Made by a program: the position numbers and the translations under genes
In this document: piece by piece, positions 37,427 through 49,900 of the stretch
Layout: the number at the start of each line of letters is the position of its first letter
Numbering within the stretch: position 1 is the first letter of the stretch
Source: Mortierella alpina
Taxonomy: Eukaryota; Mortierellomycota; Mortierellomycetes; Mortierellales; Mortierellaceae
NCBI GenBank assembly: GCA_029449245.1
Contig: JANATF010000015.1
Location: 186,001-250,000, forward strand
Length of the DNA stretch: 64,000 bases
Reading direction: 5' to 3'
The notes under the pieces: model-generated
Databases searched by the model: none
What the model saw: the letters and a program-made list of their open reading frames with translations, nothing else
Told to the model about the DNA's origin: nothing

Positions 37427-38386
37427 CTACGACTCGTAATCACGCTTGTAGATCTCATCGAACTTTGCGCGATACTTTTCGGGACAAAAATCTCTAACCA
37501 TCTCTGCTTCCATGACATGCATCCTCCTGCCAATCAAGACCAGCGAGTGCAGAGGTGCGCCAAAGTCCTCCTCGAGCAATTGCTCCATGGTTCCGGAAAT
37601 GAAGAGCTGTGTAGGTGTGCCCAATCGCACACATCCGATGGCCAGGGTCTCTGGTCCATAAGCCTTCTCGTCCCTCAGCTCTTCGATCTCGAGCATCTGC
37701 TCCAGACACGTGTTGACAGTCATGAAGCGTGGAGGCTCGTAGATCAAGCGTCCTCTAGCCATGTTCTCAAGCGATTGCTCCTTTACTTTGATGTCCAGTA
37801 AGCAAAGAGTGTGCAGTCCAATGTCTCTGTTCTCCTTCACGCGAGGGTACCATGAATCGGGCCTCCATGTCTCTGTGAACCAGACCATGGAGATGGTCTG
37901 GCCAAAGTTGTATAGCTGTAGGCCGCAAGCACCGATGGCGTTCATGATGGAGGCGTTGTGAATGGTCTCGACAGGGATGCTGAGTTCCTTGGCGCGGATG
38001 ACAAGGTCGGTGTGGGTGGTTGCGCCAAAGGGGTCTCCAACGACGAGGAAGGCGACGTTGACGGTCTGGGCGTTGTTGAGGATGGTGTCCGAGTCGGACT
38101 CGACCATCTCGCGGTCCGCAATGGTGACGGGCTTGCCGTAGAATGCCTCCTATGGGATCACGGCAGTCGAGAGTGTTAGAGCGACTTCTCCGCGGGGTGA
38201 GTAAGCACTGGACAAGGACGTTCTGTTTTGGTGGCGTTGCATGCACTCTACCAGCTTCTCCTTGTCGACCATTAGGATCGAGGTGTACGCCTCGAGGTAG
38301 ATGCGCTCGCATGACTTGACGGCATCGAGGCCCTTGACGGTGATGTCGCGCTCGTCCGAGAGGCCTAGGCCGATAACGTAGAGCAT
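37427..38386 (-). CDS. DPH5: Diphthine methyl ester synthase DPH5
   Basis: Two exons, 38386-38252 and 38149-37427 (285 aa), junction phase 0 (DKEKL then EAFYGKPV). It is a SAM-dependent tetrapyrrole-methylase-fold enzyme that methylates the modified histidine of elongation factor 2 during diphthamide synthesis. Diagnostic blocks are [16 protein letters not shown] at the start, then [25 protein letters not shown], the [19 protein letters not shown] block and [23 protein letters not shown]. Length fits the family (yeast 300). Cytosolic. It is divergent from the BICRA-like gene, with a poly-A run of about 27 in between. Confidence 0.96.
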
Positions 38387-39143
38387 GGTGTGAAGAAGTT
38401 GTCTAGGGCTATGAATGTGATCAGGTGAAAAGACTTGGCAAAAAAAAAAAAAAAAAAAAAAAAAAAAGATACGTCACCGTAGTAGTCCCACTTGGATCTG
38501 CAAAAAAAAATTCCTTCCTGGACATGTCGAATGTCGAATGTCACTGAAGGCCGTCCCAGTCATTTTTGATCACACCAGTCAAGCCCGCAATTGCGAATCA
38601 GATCAGCCCAAGGTACAGCTGCAGCACTTGTCCATCATCTCTTCGTCGCTCCGTCTCTCTTGCCTCGACCGTTGCTGCTCCCCGTTCCATCGGTCACATT
38701 CGCACCCTGCTCCTCCTTGCATTCATGCCCTGGCGTGCCACCCATGCCCAGCGTGCTCTTGCACGCATGCAAAAGGGCAGAACCCAACGAGCACAGCACA
38801 CGTTCCAACTCAATTGCTAGCAAAAGAGGAATCGAAGAATGAAGTATGGAATCATTACTGAAGCTTACTCCTATCGTGTGTCTTCCGCTGCCTGCTTTCC
38901 GCACTACAGCTCTCGCCTCCTTAAACCACATCTCCGGCGTTGTCACTTCGCGAACGCAACAGAACACAGGACTGATCACACTAGTCACTCTGTGGAAAGA
39001 CTGCGCCCATACCGCCAGTAATACCAGCGAACGGCATTCCCAGGCGTGTTCTCTTCAGGATTCAAGCAAAGGACAGGAACACAACGCCGCTGCACCTTAC
39101 CACGCCCTTTGTGTCACTGGGCTAGTCCAAAGCACCCTGAGCC
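38387..39143. promoter_or_regulatory. Divergent upstream region of DPH5 and BICRA-like gene
   Basis: 757 bp. Next to DPH5 lies a poly-A tract of about 27 (38441-38467) and a second shorter one (38502-38510). The rest (38540-39143) carries overlapping short ORFs in all frames with no protein family seen, and is taken as 5' UTR and promoter of the plus-strand gene. Confidence 0.45.
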
Positions 39144-41440
39144 ATGGCATCACCATCTGTAAGTAGCGGCTGTCTGCTGTATCCATGATATTGGCCTTTC
39201 CTATAACTCATATTTGAGCTGTTGCAAATAGACCCCTCCAACAGCCACTACCGCGGGATCACCCAATGATGGCGAGACAGTTACACATATTCAGATGGCT
39301 GGACTGACAGTGCTCATGATCAGGAAGAAGGATCAGGTCATATACAAACTACCAGACAATATGTCAGTCCAGTCTCTCAGCCAGGACCAACGCGAGCGGC
39401 TACTGGCGGAAATCAACCTACTTCATCATCAGCAGACGACCGCGCAGGCTCTGGCTGCGACTCAGGCGCAGACGCAGCAGGTGCAATTGGCTCAAGCTCA
39501 AGCTCTAGCAGCAAGCCAGGGTGTTCGTCCTATCGCGCCAAGTGGTCATGTCAACGGAAGTATCTCACAGGTCGGATCTAGGGCGTCGTCGACACCGTCC
39601 ACGCCCAATGCTGGAAACATGCCAGATTCCCAGCAAAAGACCACGAGGAGGTACAACAAAACGGGAAAGTACTCAAAAAAGAAGCTAATGCAACAGCAGA
39701 TGCTTGACCGCCAAATGGAAGGACAGGGAGGTCGACCCGCGTCTGGAGAGCCCTATCCGCGGCCGCAGGACAGACTCAAGTTGCAGCAACAACAACCCCT
39801 TGTTTTCAACAGCTCGAGCCAGCAGGCCTATCAACCTATTGCCGCTGCAATGCCGTCCACAGACCTTGCATCAACAGCAATCCAGTCGTCATTTTTGCAG
39901 CAACAGCTTCAGAACCAGCAAGTGTCCGGAGTGGCGTCCGTGGACCACAAGAAACAGCTCAAACTTCTTCAGGAGATCCATGAGCTTCAGAAGCAAATCG
40001 AAGCCCAGCATGCGACCACAGACACATTCCGGGAGCATGAACAGACGATCAAGCGTATGTTGGCGCATAATAAGCCCGTGGACGCGAAGACCCAACAGTC
40101 TGCGCGGTATAGTATGGTCGAGTCAGAAAAGACGCTGGAGAAATTGAAGGATCAACTCAAGGAAAAGGAGAGCACCTTTCGGGAACAATATCCCGTCGCA
40201 AGTCAGCAACTGTTGCTCTTGCAGCAGCAACAAATGCAAGCAGCAGCGGCAGCGAGATTGGGAACCGGGGTACCTCAGAGTACAGGAAGCGGCTTACTTA
40301 ATAACAGGTCGACAGCAGGAGTTTCGGGTGCCACAGTGTCAGGAATGCAAAGGGCTGTGACGGACCCGCTGCAGCAAAAGATTGCGGAGCATCACCTGGC
40401 TGTTCGGAACGCAATGACGTCCGAGTTGGAGGAGACACACAGAGCTCTGAGGAGGCCGGATTGGTGGACACCTTTTAAGTCATTTCAGGATGCCATGGAG
40501 CGGTTAATTCCTTTTCACGTATTTCAATACCCGGCAGAGGACCTCGAGGTTCACGCCACGGCATTCAGTAAGCGATCTGAAGGTACAATGAAGAGGACAA
40601 GCAAGAGATTGTTTTCTTTGGTAATTCTGGTGAATGTAGAGTGGTCAGACTCACTGATACGATTTGTAATCCTCCGTTTTCTCTTCACGCTTTACAGCTG
40701 AAATGAATGCCCGAGCCTTGGCGATTCACAAGCGGAAAAATGAGTTATTGCAGCGGTATAACGACACGATCAAGAAAGTCGCCGCGAAAGCAACAAATCC
40801 GTCTAGAGCACTGGAGATCTATGCTCTGCGACACAGTCTTGAGGACGAGCAGACAGAATACAGAAAGGCATCGGCGGAACATGAGCTGGTAGCCAATGAG
40901 ACGAAGGTGCTTCGAGAAGAGCTGGAGCGACGACAGGTGCAACTGCTTCAGCAGCGTAGGACCGAGGCCGCGTTGATTGAGGCACAGCAGAAACTGATGT
41001 TGGAGCGACAACGCCAGGAAGAACTAGAAAAGCAGCAGGATGATGAGCGGCAGCGACAGATGCAGGAGCTGCAGCTTCAGCAGAGATTGGAGGAGATGCA
41101 AGAGATGCAGCAGCATCTACAGCAGCAGCAACAGGATTATCAGAGTCTGCAACAGCACCAGCAAGATATGCAGAGCTTGCAGCAGCACCACCAGTTACGG
41201 CAACAAGAAAAACCAGCCCAGGGACCTGCTTTGACTGCGGAGGAGGCGGAGGCAAGGAGGAAAGGGGATGAAAGGAAAGAACTTGAGCGAACACATCAAC
41301 TTGAGCTGGAGAAGCAGCTGCGTATCAAACAGGACCATCAGCAGGAGGAGGAACAAGCTGCACGTGCGGCGGCTCAAGCTGCCTCTCAAGCTTTGGCGGC
41401 TTCTAATGCCTCGGCATCTACTGCCCCTGGGCGCTCATGA
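39144..41440 (+). CDS. GLTSCR1/BICRA-like protein (SWI/SNF-type subunit)
   Basis: Three exons: 39144-39158 (MASPS), 39232-40567 and 40698-41440 (697 aa), all in frame. The N-terminus is Gln/Ala-rich with a basic TRRYNKTGKYSKKKLMQQQ segment. Residues about 230-300 are helical (KLLQEIHELQKQIEAQ). The GLTSCR1 conserved region spans the exon 2-3 border: DPLQQKIAEHHLAVRNAMTS, then RRPDWWTPFKSFQDAMERLIPFHVFQ, continuing into EMNARALAIHKRKNELLQRY. The C-terminal half is a long Gln/Glu coiled coil ending in Ala/Ser. GLTSCR1/BICRA proteins are subunits of the non-canonical BAF chromatin-remodelling complex in animals; fungal relatives carry the same domain. A nuclear chromatin role is inferred from the domain alone. 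The microexon start needs transcript support. Confidence 0.75.
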
Positions 41441-42085
41441 CGGTGGGAGCCGAAGGGGGTGCCACATTAGTGTACCACAAAACCATAGACCGTCTTACCA
41501 TCCACTTGTAATATCACCTCTTATGCAACCACGTTAAAGGCAACACCGCGGAGCAAACGATCAGGTCCTTGAATTCGTACGATGTTCTTCACTGTCTCCG
41601 TCCTCATTATCAGCAACGATCGACGTACGCAGAGTTTTTATGCCGAACTTTGAACAGGCCGATATCTCTTCCTCGTTGGGACAAAACAAACCGGCTCGCA
41701 AACGGACTGGCAAACTGGCCATATGAAAATTTCAAGCTCTGATGCGACTTTGCCGCGATCGTTGAGTCGTTGGGCTTTAAAGCCCATATGCTCTGTCTCA
41801 TCAGCTCTGTCTCTGCCTGCCAAGCCGGAATAGGCAAATCGGGGACGTGAGGGGCGCAAGCAAGAGCGTCAAGACGATATCCATAAACTAAATATCTATG
41901 ATGAAGGAACACACGAGTGGTAGTACGAGATTCTGCACAATGGGTCAAGGAAGAGATCCATAAGCTCGCGCCAAGCAGGATGTATGTGAGAATGAGTGAT
42001 GGTGTTCTTTTACAAACGTATATGCTGAAAATGGTATTCTACGGCTACATGGCTTCTTCCTTTCATTAAACTACTCTGTACTTTT
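41441..42085. other. Convergent spacer between BICRA-like gene and AACS
   Basis: 645 bp. Minus-strand ORFs (41948-41610) have no recognisable family and lack coding-like composition. Probably the two 3' UTRs. Confidence 0.4.
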
Positions 42086-44764
42086 CTACTGCTTAAGCTC
42101 TGGAATGCTGTAATACAGCTCCAGTGACTCGGGGTTGACGAGGGTGCCTGAGGGAACGATGGTCTGTCCCGAAATGATCTTCTTGACGGCAATCTCGACC
42201 TTCTTGCCGTTGATGGTGTAAGGAATGTCCTTGATCCTGAGGACAAAGGCTGGGACGTGTCTAGGACTGAGCTGATTACGGATATGGGTCTTGATCCTGT
42301 TCACCAGGTTCGCATCCAACGGTGCATCCTGATCCTCGCCCGCAATCTTCAAAAACAGGACCACTCGCTCATCGGTACCATCCTTGATGGTCTGACCCAC
42401 GCAGAGCGAGTCCTCCACTTCTGAGTAGGTGTCGACAATGTTGTAAATCTCTGCAGATCCAAAGCGGACGCCGTTGGGGTTCAGCGTTCCGTCACTCCGG
42501 CCGAGCATGACGATACCACCCGTCGTGGGGTTGATCCAGACAAAGTCGCCGTGGTACCATACACCGGGGTAGTTGTCAAAATAAGCGGCCTTGTACTTTT
42601 TGTGTCCGGCATCATCCCAAAAATAAACAGGCATGCAAGGGAAGAGTCGTGAGCAGACAAGATCGCCCGAAGCTCCAAAGACGGGTGTGTGGGGGGCCGC
42701 CCAGGCCTCGATCTTCATGCCCAGCGAACGGCACTGGATTTCACCACGGTAGACGGGGAGGGCTGCGTTGTGAGAGGCAAAAAGGGAACAGATGTCGGTG
42801 CCTCCTGTGATGGATCCAAGAAGGAGGTCCGACTTGATGTGTTCGTAGACAAAGTCAAAGCTCTCGGGCTTGAGAGGCGACCCAGTAGAGTAGATAGAGT
42901 GCAGGTGCTTCAATGAATGGTTCTTGTTGGGGTAGTAGCCTGCATCTTGAATCGCCTGAATGTATTTTGCGCTCGTTCCGAAAGCCGTAACCTTTTCCTG
43001 GTCGACCAGGTCCCAAAGAGCAGAGGGGCCAGGGCGGAAAGGCGAACCGTCAAAGAGGACGATGGTGGCGCCAAAGGTAAGGCCAGAGACGAGCCAGTTC
43101 CACATCATCCAGCCGGTAGTGGTGTACTGGAAGAGGATATCTCTCGCCGAGAGGTTCCCGTGGAGTACGTGCTCCTTCTTGTGCTGGAGGAGCATGCCTC
43201 CTGCAGAGTGGACGATACATTTGGGCTTTCCGGTAGTGCCAGAGGAAAAGAGAATGTAGAGAGGGTGGTTGAAAGGGAGGGGCTCGAACTCGATGGATTC
43301 CTGGTCATTCGACAAAGGTGCGTCTAATGATTCTCCTGAAGTGGCCAAGAAGTCAGACCAGGTGCTGCCGTGCACGACAGATGATGCATCGCAAGGCTGG
43401 GTAGGGACGAAGGGGATCAAAATCACCTTCTCGACCATCTCCAAGCCTAGGTCAATAGAGTCCAAGGAACACTGTCAGTGAGAACTCTGGGCTTTACTCT
43501 CGTTTTTGGTTAGGTTTCCTGGATCTGCTCTTGTGCATGGCAAATAGGTGGTTTACCTTCCAAGACCTGGCGCAGCTTATGTATGTGATCGTGAGGGCGT
43601 CCGTTGTAGACAACGGCATTGACCGAGAACAGGAGCTTGGGCTTGATCTGAGAGAAGCGATCCAGCACACCCTACGGACGATGGCAAAGCAGGAAGCAGA
43701 TATACCAAAATAAAAGAGGGGTCAGAAATTATCAACTCTAAATGGCCTGATCTGCAAAAATCAAGTCCGAGTGACAGCAAAACAATGAACGAGAGCATCG
43801 AAGCTGCTCCAGGGCAGGGGCAGGGGCTCCTATTGTCGCACCACCCAATAGTGTCCATGTCCGCTCACTTGTACAGCCAGCGGACGGGCAAACACACATG
43901 AATCTACGAGATGAAAACATTCGGGTGTAGTGAACTTACAACCGTGCCGAAATCAGGCGAGGTAGAGCTCCAGATAGCTCCAATCGACGAGGCGGCAAGC
44001 ATGGCAATAACAGCCTCAGGACAGTTGGCGATGTAGCCAGCGACTCTGTCTCCCTTGACGACACCCGCCTTGCGCATAGCCTTGGCGCACTGTCTGACTT
44101 TGGTGTAGAGCTCTGCATAAGAAATCCTGGTGGGCTGATCCTGCAGTTCGCCGGTAGCAATGATAGCCGTCTTGTTGACATCACGGCACCAAAGTGCGTT
44201 CTCTGCAAAGTTCAGACGGGCGGATCCGAACCAGGCCGGGAATGTATCCATGGGAACAGAGCTCTCAACGACCTAGAGGAAAAGGAGGGGCAATAGATCG
44301 AAAGTGTTCCAGTTAGACAAACACTACAACGTAAAACAAGAGGCGGGGCCGGAAAGCAAGACACAACTACTTAAACTGCTTACAGTTCCGGTGTGTGGGA
44401 TGGCCGAGATGACGCTGGTATACTCCCAGACAGCGGACCAGAAGTGCTCGATCTCATCCACTGACCACTGCCAAAGCTCGTTGTAATCGGCTATTCAGGG
44501 GTGGGCGGAATCATTGAGACATGTTAGACAAGGCTGGAAACAAGGGTCCGAGGTAGCACTGGGCAGGACCAATAAGGAAACTCGTTGGAGCTCGATCAAG
44601 AAGGGGTGCGATACGGGTGCGGATCGAAGCATACCGAGTGAGAGAGAGTGCTTAAGGTTGATGTAGACTCTGAACTTTTCCATCTCCTTGGACTCGACAT
44701 CGGATGGCTCCCACATCTTGCGGGGGTTGGGGTCCATTCCCTGGTTGTTGAGGGCGACTGTCAT
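42086..44764 (-). CDS. Acetoacetyl-CoA synthetase
   Basis: Five exons: 44764-44635, 44490-44384, 44272-43940, 43671-43557 and 43446-42086 (681 aa, as expected for AACS of about 670). It activates acetoacetate to acetoacetyl-CoA in the cytosol with ATP, feeding sterol and lipid synthesis. The N-terminal block [15 protein letters not shown] and [16 protein letters not shown] is the ACAS-N region. Then come [21 protein letters not shown], the AMP-binding loop [35 protein letters not shown], and the C-terminal catalytic lysine region [13 protein letters not shown]. No peroxisomal targeting signal is seen (ends PELKQ). It differs from acetyl-CoA synthetase in the N-terminus and in DWxxW-type contacts; the AACS call rests on overall resemblance. 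It is divergent from an acidic orphan gene. Confidence 0.93.
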
Positions 44765-45473
44765 TGTGCGTTGGGGGGAGACGAGAAAAGAAACAAAAGG
44801 TGCAAAGGTCCGAGAAAGCAAGTGGGAGGGAGTGTGGGGCGGGGGGAGCGGGGGAGGGAGAGAGTTGGAGTAGAGTTGAAGTGGAGTTGGAGAGGAGTGG
44901 AGAGTAAGAAAGAGAGAGTAGAGAGAGAGAGATGAGAAGTGTGAGGTGTGAGGTGTGAGGTGATGGAGCAATGTCGATTCTGCTTTTTCTGGGTTGCGTC
45001 TCCGCTGGGTGCTGAGTGGCCAAGCGCCCTTTGCCGTTCCCTGCCTCGGTCTGACAGATCACATATCAGAAATAAGTTCAGCACATATGTAACAAAAAAC
45101 CTTGGGGTTCAGGCCCTCCCTAAGGGGATTACTGGGAGGTGTGCACACCCAAAAAAAAATAAAAAAAAGGAACAGGCAACTGGAAAAAAAAAAAAAACAC
45201 GGCCACTCTCAACTATCGGCGAAGCGTGAGAAAGTAACCCGCTCTTTGCTGCCACGGACTCTTTTTTTTTTGTGTTTGGATGAGATCCACACCAGAGGCT
45301 CTCCACCCCTTAACACGCAGTCTTTAAAGCCTTCCTACTCACTCTCACCACGCTCGAGCCAAACCTCACACCTTGCATACAATTAGCGACACTGCTTACC
45401 GCTAACAATCTCTCCTTTTCATCAGCGACACTGCCTACCGCTAACAACCTCTCCTTTTCATCAGCCAGCTTGA
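44765..45473. promoter_or_regulatory. Divergent upstream region with purine-rich tracts
   Basis: 709 bp between the AACS start and the next plus-strand gene. The AACS-proximal part (44765-44960) is strongly GA-rich on the plus strand (CT-rich in the AACS sense), a usual fungal promoter feature. GTGAGGT repeats occur at 44938-44962, several poly-A runs at 45150-45196, and a 39-bp tandem duplication at 45385-45462. Confidence 0.5.
45385..45462. repeat. 39-bp tandem duplication upstream of the acidic orphan gene
   Basis: Two adjacent 39-bp copies, 45385-45423 and 45424-45462, beginning AGCGACACTGC and ending CTTTTCATC. They differ at only two positions, both T/C. It lies just before the start codon of the following gene, so it is in its promoter or 5' UTR. 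Confidence 0.9.
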
Positions 45474-46806
45474 GTGCAGGAAATACTGACATCAGCCCGA
45501 ATAATGATGGCACACCAAAGCGCGTTGCCCATGCCTGACGACTCTTTCTGCGATTCCTCCGCAAGCCTTGACCTCGACGAGAGCGACTTATTCGACCTGG
45601 ATGAAGTTCTCCGGAAAGAAGAGGAAGACTTGGCGTTCTGCGCATCTTTAACCTTCACGTCTTCGGAAATAGAGAACAAGGGGCAAGAGACGGACGAAAG
45701 CGAACAAGACTCAGACGTCGAACCAGTACTGCCGGCTATTGAACTGCGGTACGGGAATGTTCTGCACGACCTGATAGTCTTGTCATCAAAAGCCTTCAGA
45801 GCCGTGCGCGATGCTCAAGGACCATGGATTAGGGGTCAAGATCTGCTTGCCAACGAATGGTGCCTGTTGGAGCAGCCGCTTTCGAAATTGTTTGCTCTAG
45901 TTCGACAAGAGATGTGCTTGGCATCATTTGATGCAGAGACGGAGGTATACGGGATGCACATGATATTCGAGAGCATCAAAGGCAACTTTATTTTCGAAAG
46001 CGATAGCATTGCCTCTGTGTTGACTTTGATGGACGTGTTGAAAGTCCACATCGAAACCGCAGGTATGCAAGGACGAGATATTTTAATGGACCCCTTCCGA
46101 ATTGAGCTCGGTGTCACAGAGAAGTATATTGATGATGTCTCGCAGGAAGCGACCGATGCGAAAGATACAGGTATTGTAAGATAATCAGGAATATTTGCCG
46201 CAATAAGATGTCGATGGTCTACCTCTCCTAACGTTTACCACCATTTCTACAATACTGATAGTTGTATTAGCGGAGACGAAGGATTTGCTAACTGATGATT
46301 CCGAAAAGACCACCAATGTGCCTGAGGATTACACAAATGTCATGCCTAGCAAAGTCGAAACATCTGAGCAAACCCCAGCTTTCGACGGTGATGACAGCGC
46401 ATTAGTATGTTGCGAATCCTCAATTTCACTGAAAGACCAAGCAGGTGTGGGGCATGACACAGGAAACGACGAGGTATATAACGTTGACGATATGCTTCTG
46501 GATGAACACCTCAAGGTGGTGGACGTTGTGCTGGAGGATCTTGCACCTCTGTGTTTTGGTTGCGAAGGGCGTCCACCAAAACGAGGAGCAAATGAGTTGT
46601 CTGACCTGACCAGTGGCGAATCGGTGGACTCTCTCACGCCCAATCGTAAGTTGAACCCCGCGCTGCGTTGCTTCCCAAAACATTGACCAAGAGGTATTTT
46701 ATTTGCTTGCGCTAACCCTTTCTATGTTCTTGGCCTTCGATCCATAGGGGAACACAAGAAAAACAGGATTGGGAGTCCCTCGAAACAAGGGAGTAAGATA
46801 AATTGA
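45474..46806 (+). CDS. Acidic protein with basic C-terminal tail, unknown function
   Basis: Three exons: 45474-46170, 46271-46645 and 46748-46806 (376 aa; 366 aa if the ATG at 45504, MMAHQ, is used). Junctions keep frame (ACA G|CG GAG and AAT C|GG GAA). The first about 80 residues are highly acidic and Ser-rich (SASLDLDESDLFDLDEVLRKEEEDL). A moderately hydrophobic helical part follows, about 85-215 (VLHDLIVLSSKAFRAVRDAQGPW, LSKLFALVRQEM). The second exon is acidic again, and the last 20 residues are Lys/Arg-rich (REHKKNRIGSPSKQGSK), a possible nuclear localisation signal. I do not recognise the family. The intron structure and frame continuity support a real gene. It is convergent with the NLR pseudogene, 176 bp away. 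Confidence 0.65.
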
Positions 46807-46982
46807 CAGCACGGATATTGCTTCTGTATCGCCTTCACGGAGACATCTCATCGTCTGTATCGTGTGTATATAGGGTATTTGGTGGTGAATAGGTGCTTGA
46901 AGACAAATTTTTTAAGGATACTTTCTGAAATATAACACCTCATGGTCCAAGGGGCAACAATAGTCAAGTTGGATCACTGTCT

Positions 46983-49900
46983 TTATTCCTCTGGGCTGTG
47001 AAGTAGCGAATCGGTTGTGGAGTTCACTGTCACCTTGCTGTTTCGCAGTTCCTTAAACTTTGATGCTGCAGATATCACGGTTCTCATGGTTTTCCCTGCA
47101 ACCCGAGGCGTCATCAATGGTTCTGGGTCACCCACGGCTCCGCGCTGTTGCAAAAGCTTCATGTTGATCCTGCTCAATCCTCGTACGTTTTCCAAAGACG
47201 CGTCCGACACGACAAGTTGGTCGTGTGCTGAGCTCCATTGCAAGAGCAGCTGAATAGTGCCTATCTCCTCAATAACTTGCCACATGCGAACAGAACTATC
47301 AGCACAGCCGGTAACAAAATAGGTGCAAGCCGGAGCGGCCATCCAAGCCAAGGTCCTGATTGCTCCATGAAATCCTCTCAGGACTACAAGGCATTGGCCC
47401 GACTTCGCATCCCATAGTCGCACTGTGTAGTCCTCACTTCCCGACGAGATCTGGAGACCGCTGGGAGAATACCTTACGATACAAACAAAACCGGTGTGGC
47501 CTTTGAGGACGGGACCTGGCGCACCGGTTTGTTCGTCCCAGAGTCGCACTGTCTTGTCCCAACTGCCTGATGCAATCTGGTGACCGCTGGGTGAATATGC
47601 CACAGTCATAATATCATTATTGTGGCCCTTTAGGATGGGACCAAGTGCACCAGTTCGCGTGTCCCAAAGCCGCACTGTTGGTCAAAGCTTCCTGATGCGA
47701 TCTGGACACCGCTGGGAGACCATGCAACGCTCGCAACATTGCCGGTATGGCCACCTGCAACGGGGCCAGGTCCCGTTTGAGTGTCCCAGAGCCGAACGGT
47801 ACTGTCAGCACTGCCCGATGCAATCTGATGACCGCTGGGCGAATACACCACGCTCAAAACAGCGTTGGTATGACCGCTTAAAATAGGACCAGGTGCGCCA
47901 GTTTGTGCATCCCATAGCCGCACGGTGCCGTCACGACTGCCGGATGAGATCTGATGACCGCCAGGTGAATACACTACGACCAGAACTCCGTCACTATGGC
48001 TGCTTAGGATAGGGCCAGGTGCGCCAGTTTGCGTGTCCCACAGGCGCACTGTGGTGTCCTCACTACCCGATGTGATCTGATGACCAGTAGGAGAGTACAC
48101 CACGCTCCTTACATCACTAGTGTGACCGTCTAGAATGGGTCCAGGTTGTCCGGCTTTCGTGTCCCAGAGTCGCACTGTCCTGTCGTCACTGCCCGATGCA
48201 AGTTGGTGGCCGCTAGGAGAGTAGACAATACTCCCGACACTGGCAGTATGGCCGCTCAAGACAAGGCAAGGTGCGCCGGTCTGGGTGTCCCAAAGCCGCA
48301 CCGTCGTGTCTTTACTGCATGAGGCGATCTGGTGACCGCTAGGAGAATACACCACAGCCCAAATAGTGCTGGTATGGCCGTTCAGGACGGACACAGATGT
48401 ACCAGTTTGGGTGTTCCACAGGCGCACTGTCCCGTCCTTACTTCCCGATGCGAGTTGATGGCCGCTAGGAGAATAGGTAACACTCCAAACAGTGCCACTG
48501 TGACCTCTCAGGATAGGCCCAGGTTCGCCGGTTTGCAAGTCCCACAGCCGCACCGTCTCGTCCTTACTACCCGATGCGACCTGGTTATCATTGGGAGAGT
48601 GGACCACGCTCAAAATCTCGTCGGTATGTCCTTGCAAGGTGTGGAGCTCCGTCCAAGTCATGGTGTCAAACGCACTGATGGTGCCGTCGCCAATGCCGAT
48701 GACACAGGTTTTGCCGTCTGGTGAATATGAGCAGCAATGCACCATATCTTTTTTCTGTATATACGGCCATTCCCCAAACTGCACGCCTTCCATCTTTGCC
48801 TTATTCAAGTTAGCCCGACGGAGCCATATATTGCGAAGGTTGGCTTTTCTCAAATCCACTCCTTCCAGCTGTGCAGAGTCGAACTGCCCGCCGCTTATGT
48901 CTGCTCCTGGAATCTGGATGCCTTTCAGGTCTATTCCGTTGAATCGTACGCCAGCTCGAATCAAAATCGTGATGGCATTGGCCGCTGCCTTCCTCATTTC
49001 CTTGTTGGTTTTGGATTGTTCGATCATGGCGAGTAGTTGTTCCTTGAAGAGTGGTTCTTGTTGCACGCGGTCAGATAAAAAATCTAGGATAGAAGGCTCA
49101 GTCACGAAGCTTCTCCATGACAGTGGATGATCGACGACTGATACTTGGGTTGCCTCCTCCTCTTCCTCCTCGGGTATCAATTGATCGTCAAAACTGAATA
49201 TGGAGCTCAAACTTCCCCGCCTAGCTGGTGCCGCATCTTGACCGGGTTTCCCTTTTCCTTCTAGAGGTTCGAAGACTGAACGAGAAAAAAAATACTATTT
49301 CAAAAAAAAAAAAAAAAAAAAGTCAAAAAGGGAAGGTTACTAGCGTGCTCCACCTCGACGTCCAAGTCTTTTACGAAACCTCATAAGAGGCAGATTGCTG
49401 CTATACAAAGTCCAGTACCTCCAGCAGGGACTTGTGAATGAAACGGTACTGGATCCCACTGCGTGTAAGCGGACTGGCCTCAAGCAAGAGCTGGCTCTCA
49501 TTCTCGCGAGAGAAGAATGCTTCTTTCCATTTCCCCTGGTCTCGCTTGCGAGAATAGGTCACGACAGGATTGCCCGACTGGTCCTTGTAAATTGCATTGG
49601 CCATGTCCTTCAGGAAACTGAGAGCGTTCTGAGTGAAGCCTTCATCGGTCAATCTGTCAAAATCGGCGCGGGCTTGTGGGCTCAGGTCCTTGTTCCCAAG
49701 TCGCTTCTTGCCTTGCTCGAGCCATAAGACAACGAATTCGTCGTACAGCATGACCCTGGTGACCCTGGTGGCCGTGAGATTGTTGCCTGGATCCACAAGT
49801 CGAGGCAAAACCTCAAGAGAAAGCGTCAGCAGGAATGGATTTTTGACCAGCTCTTGAAGGCTGGGAATTTGGTCAAGTACATCCATGTACTGCCTCATGG

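Noticed and set aside
45109-45679. Minus-strand ORFs over the 39-bp duplication
   Set aside because: They run antisense into the acidic orphan gene, whose introns and frame continuity support the plus strand.
48332-49130. Plus-strand ORFs inside the WD40 region
   Set aside because: Antisense shadows of strongly patterned minus-strand WD40 and pentapeptide repeats.
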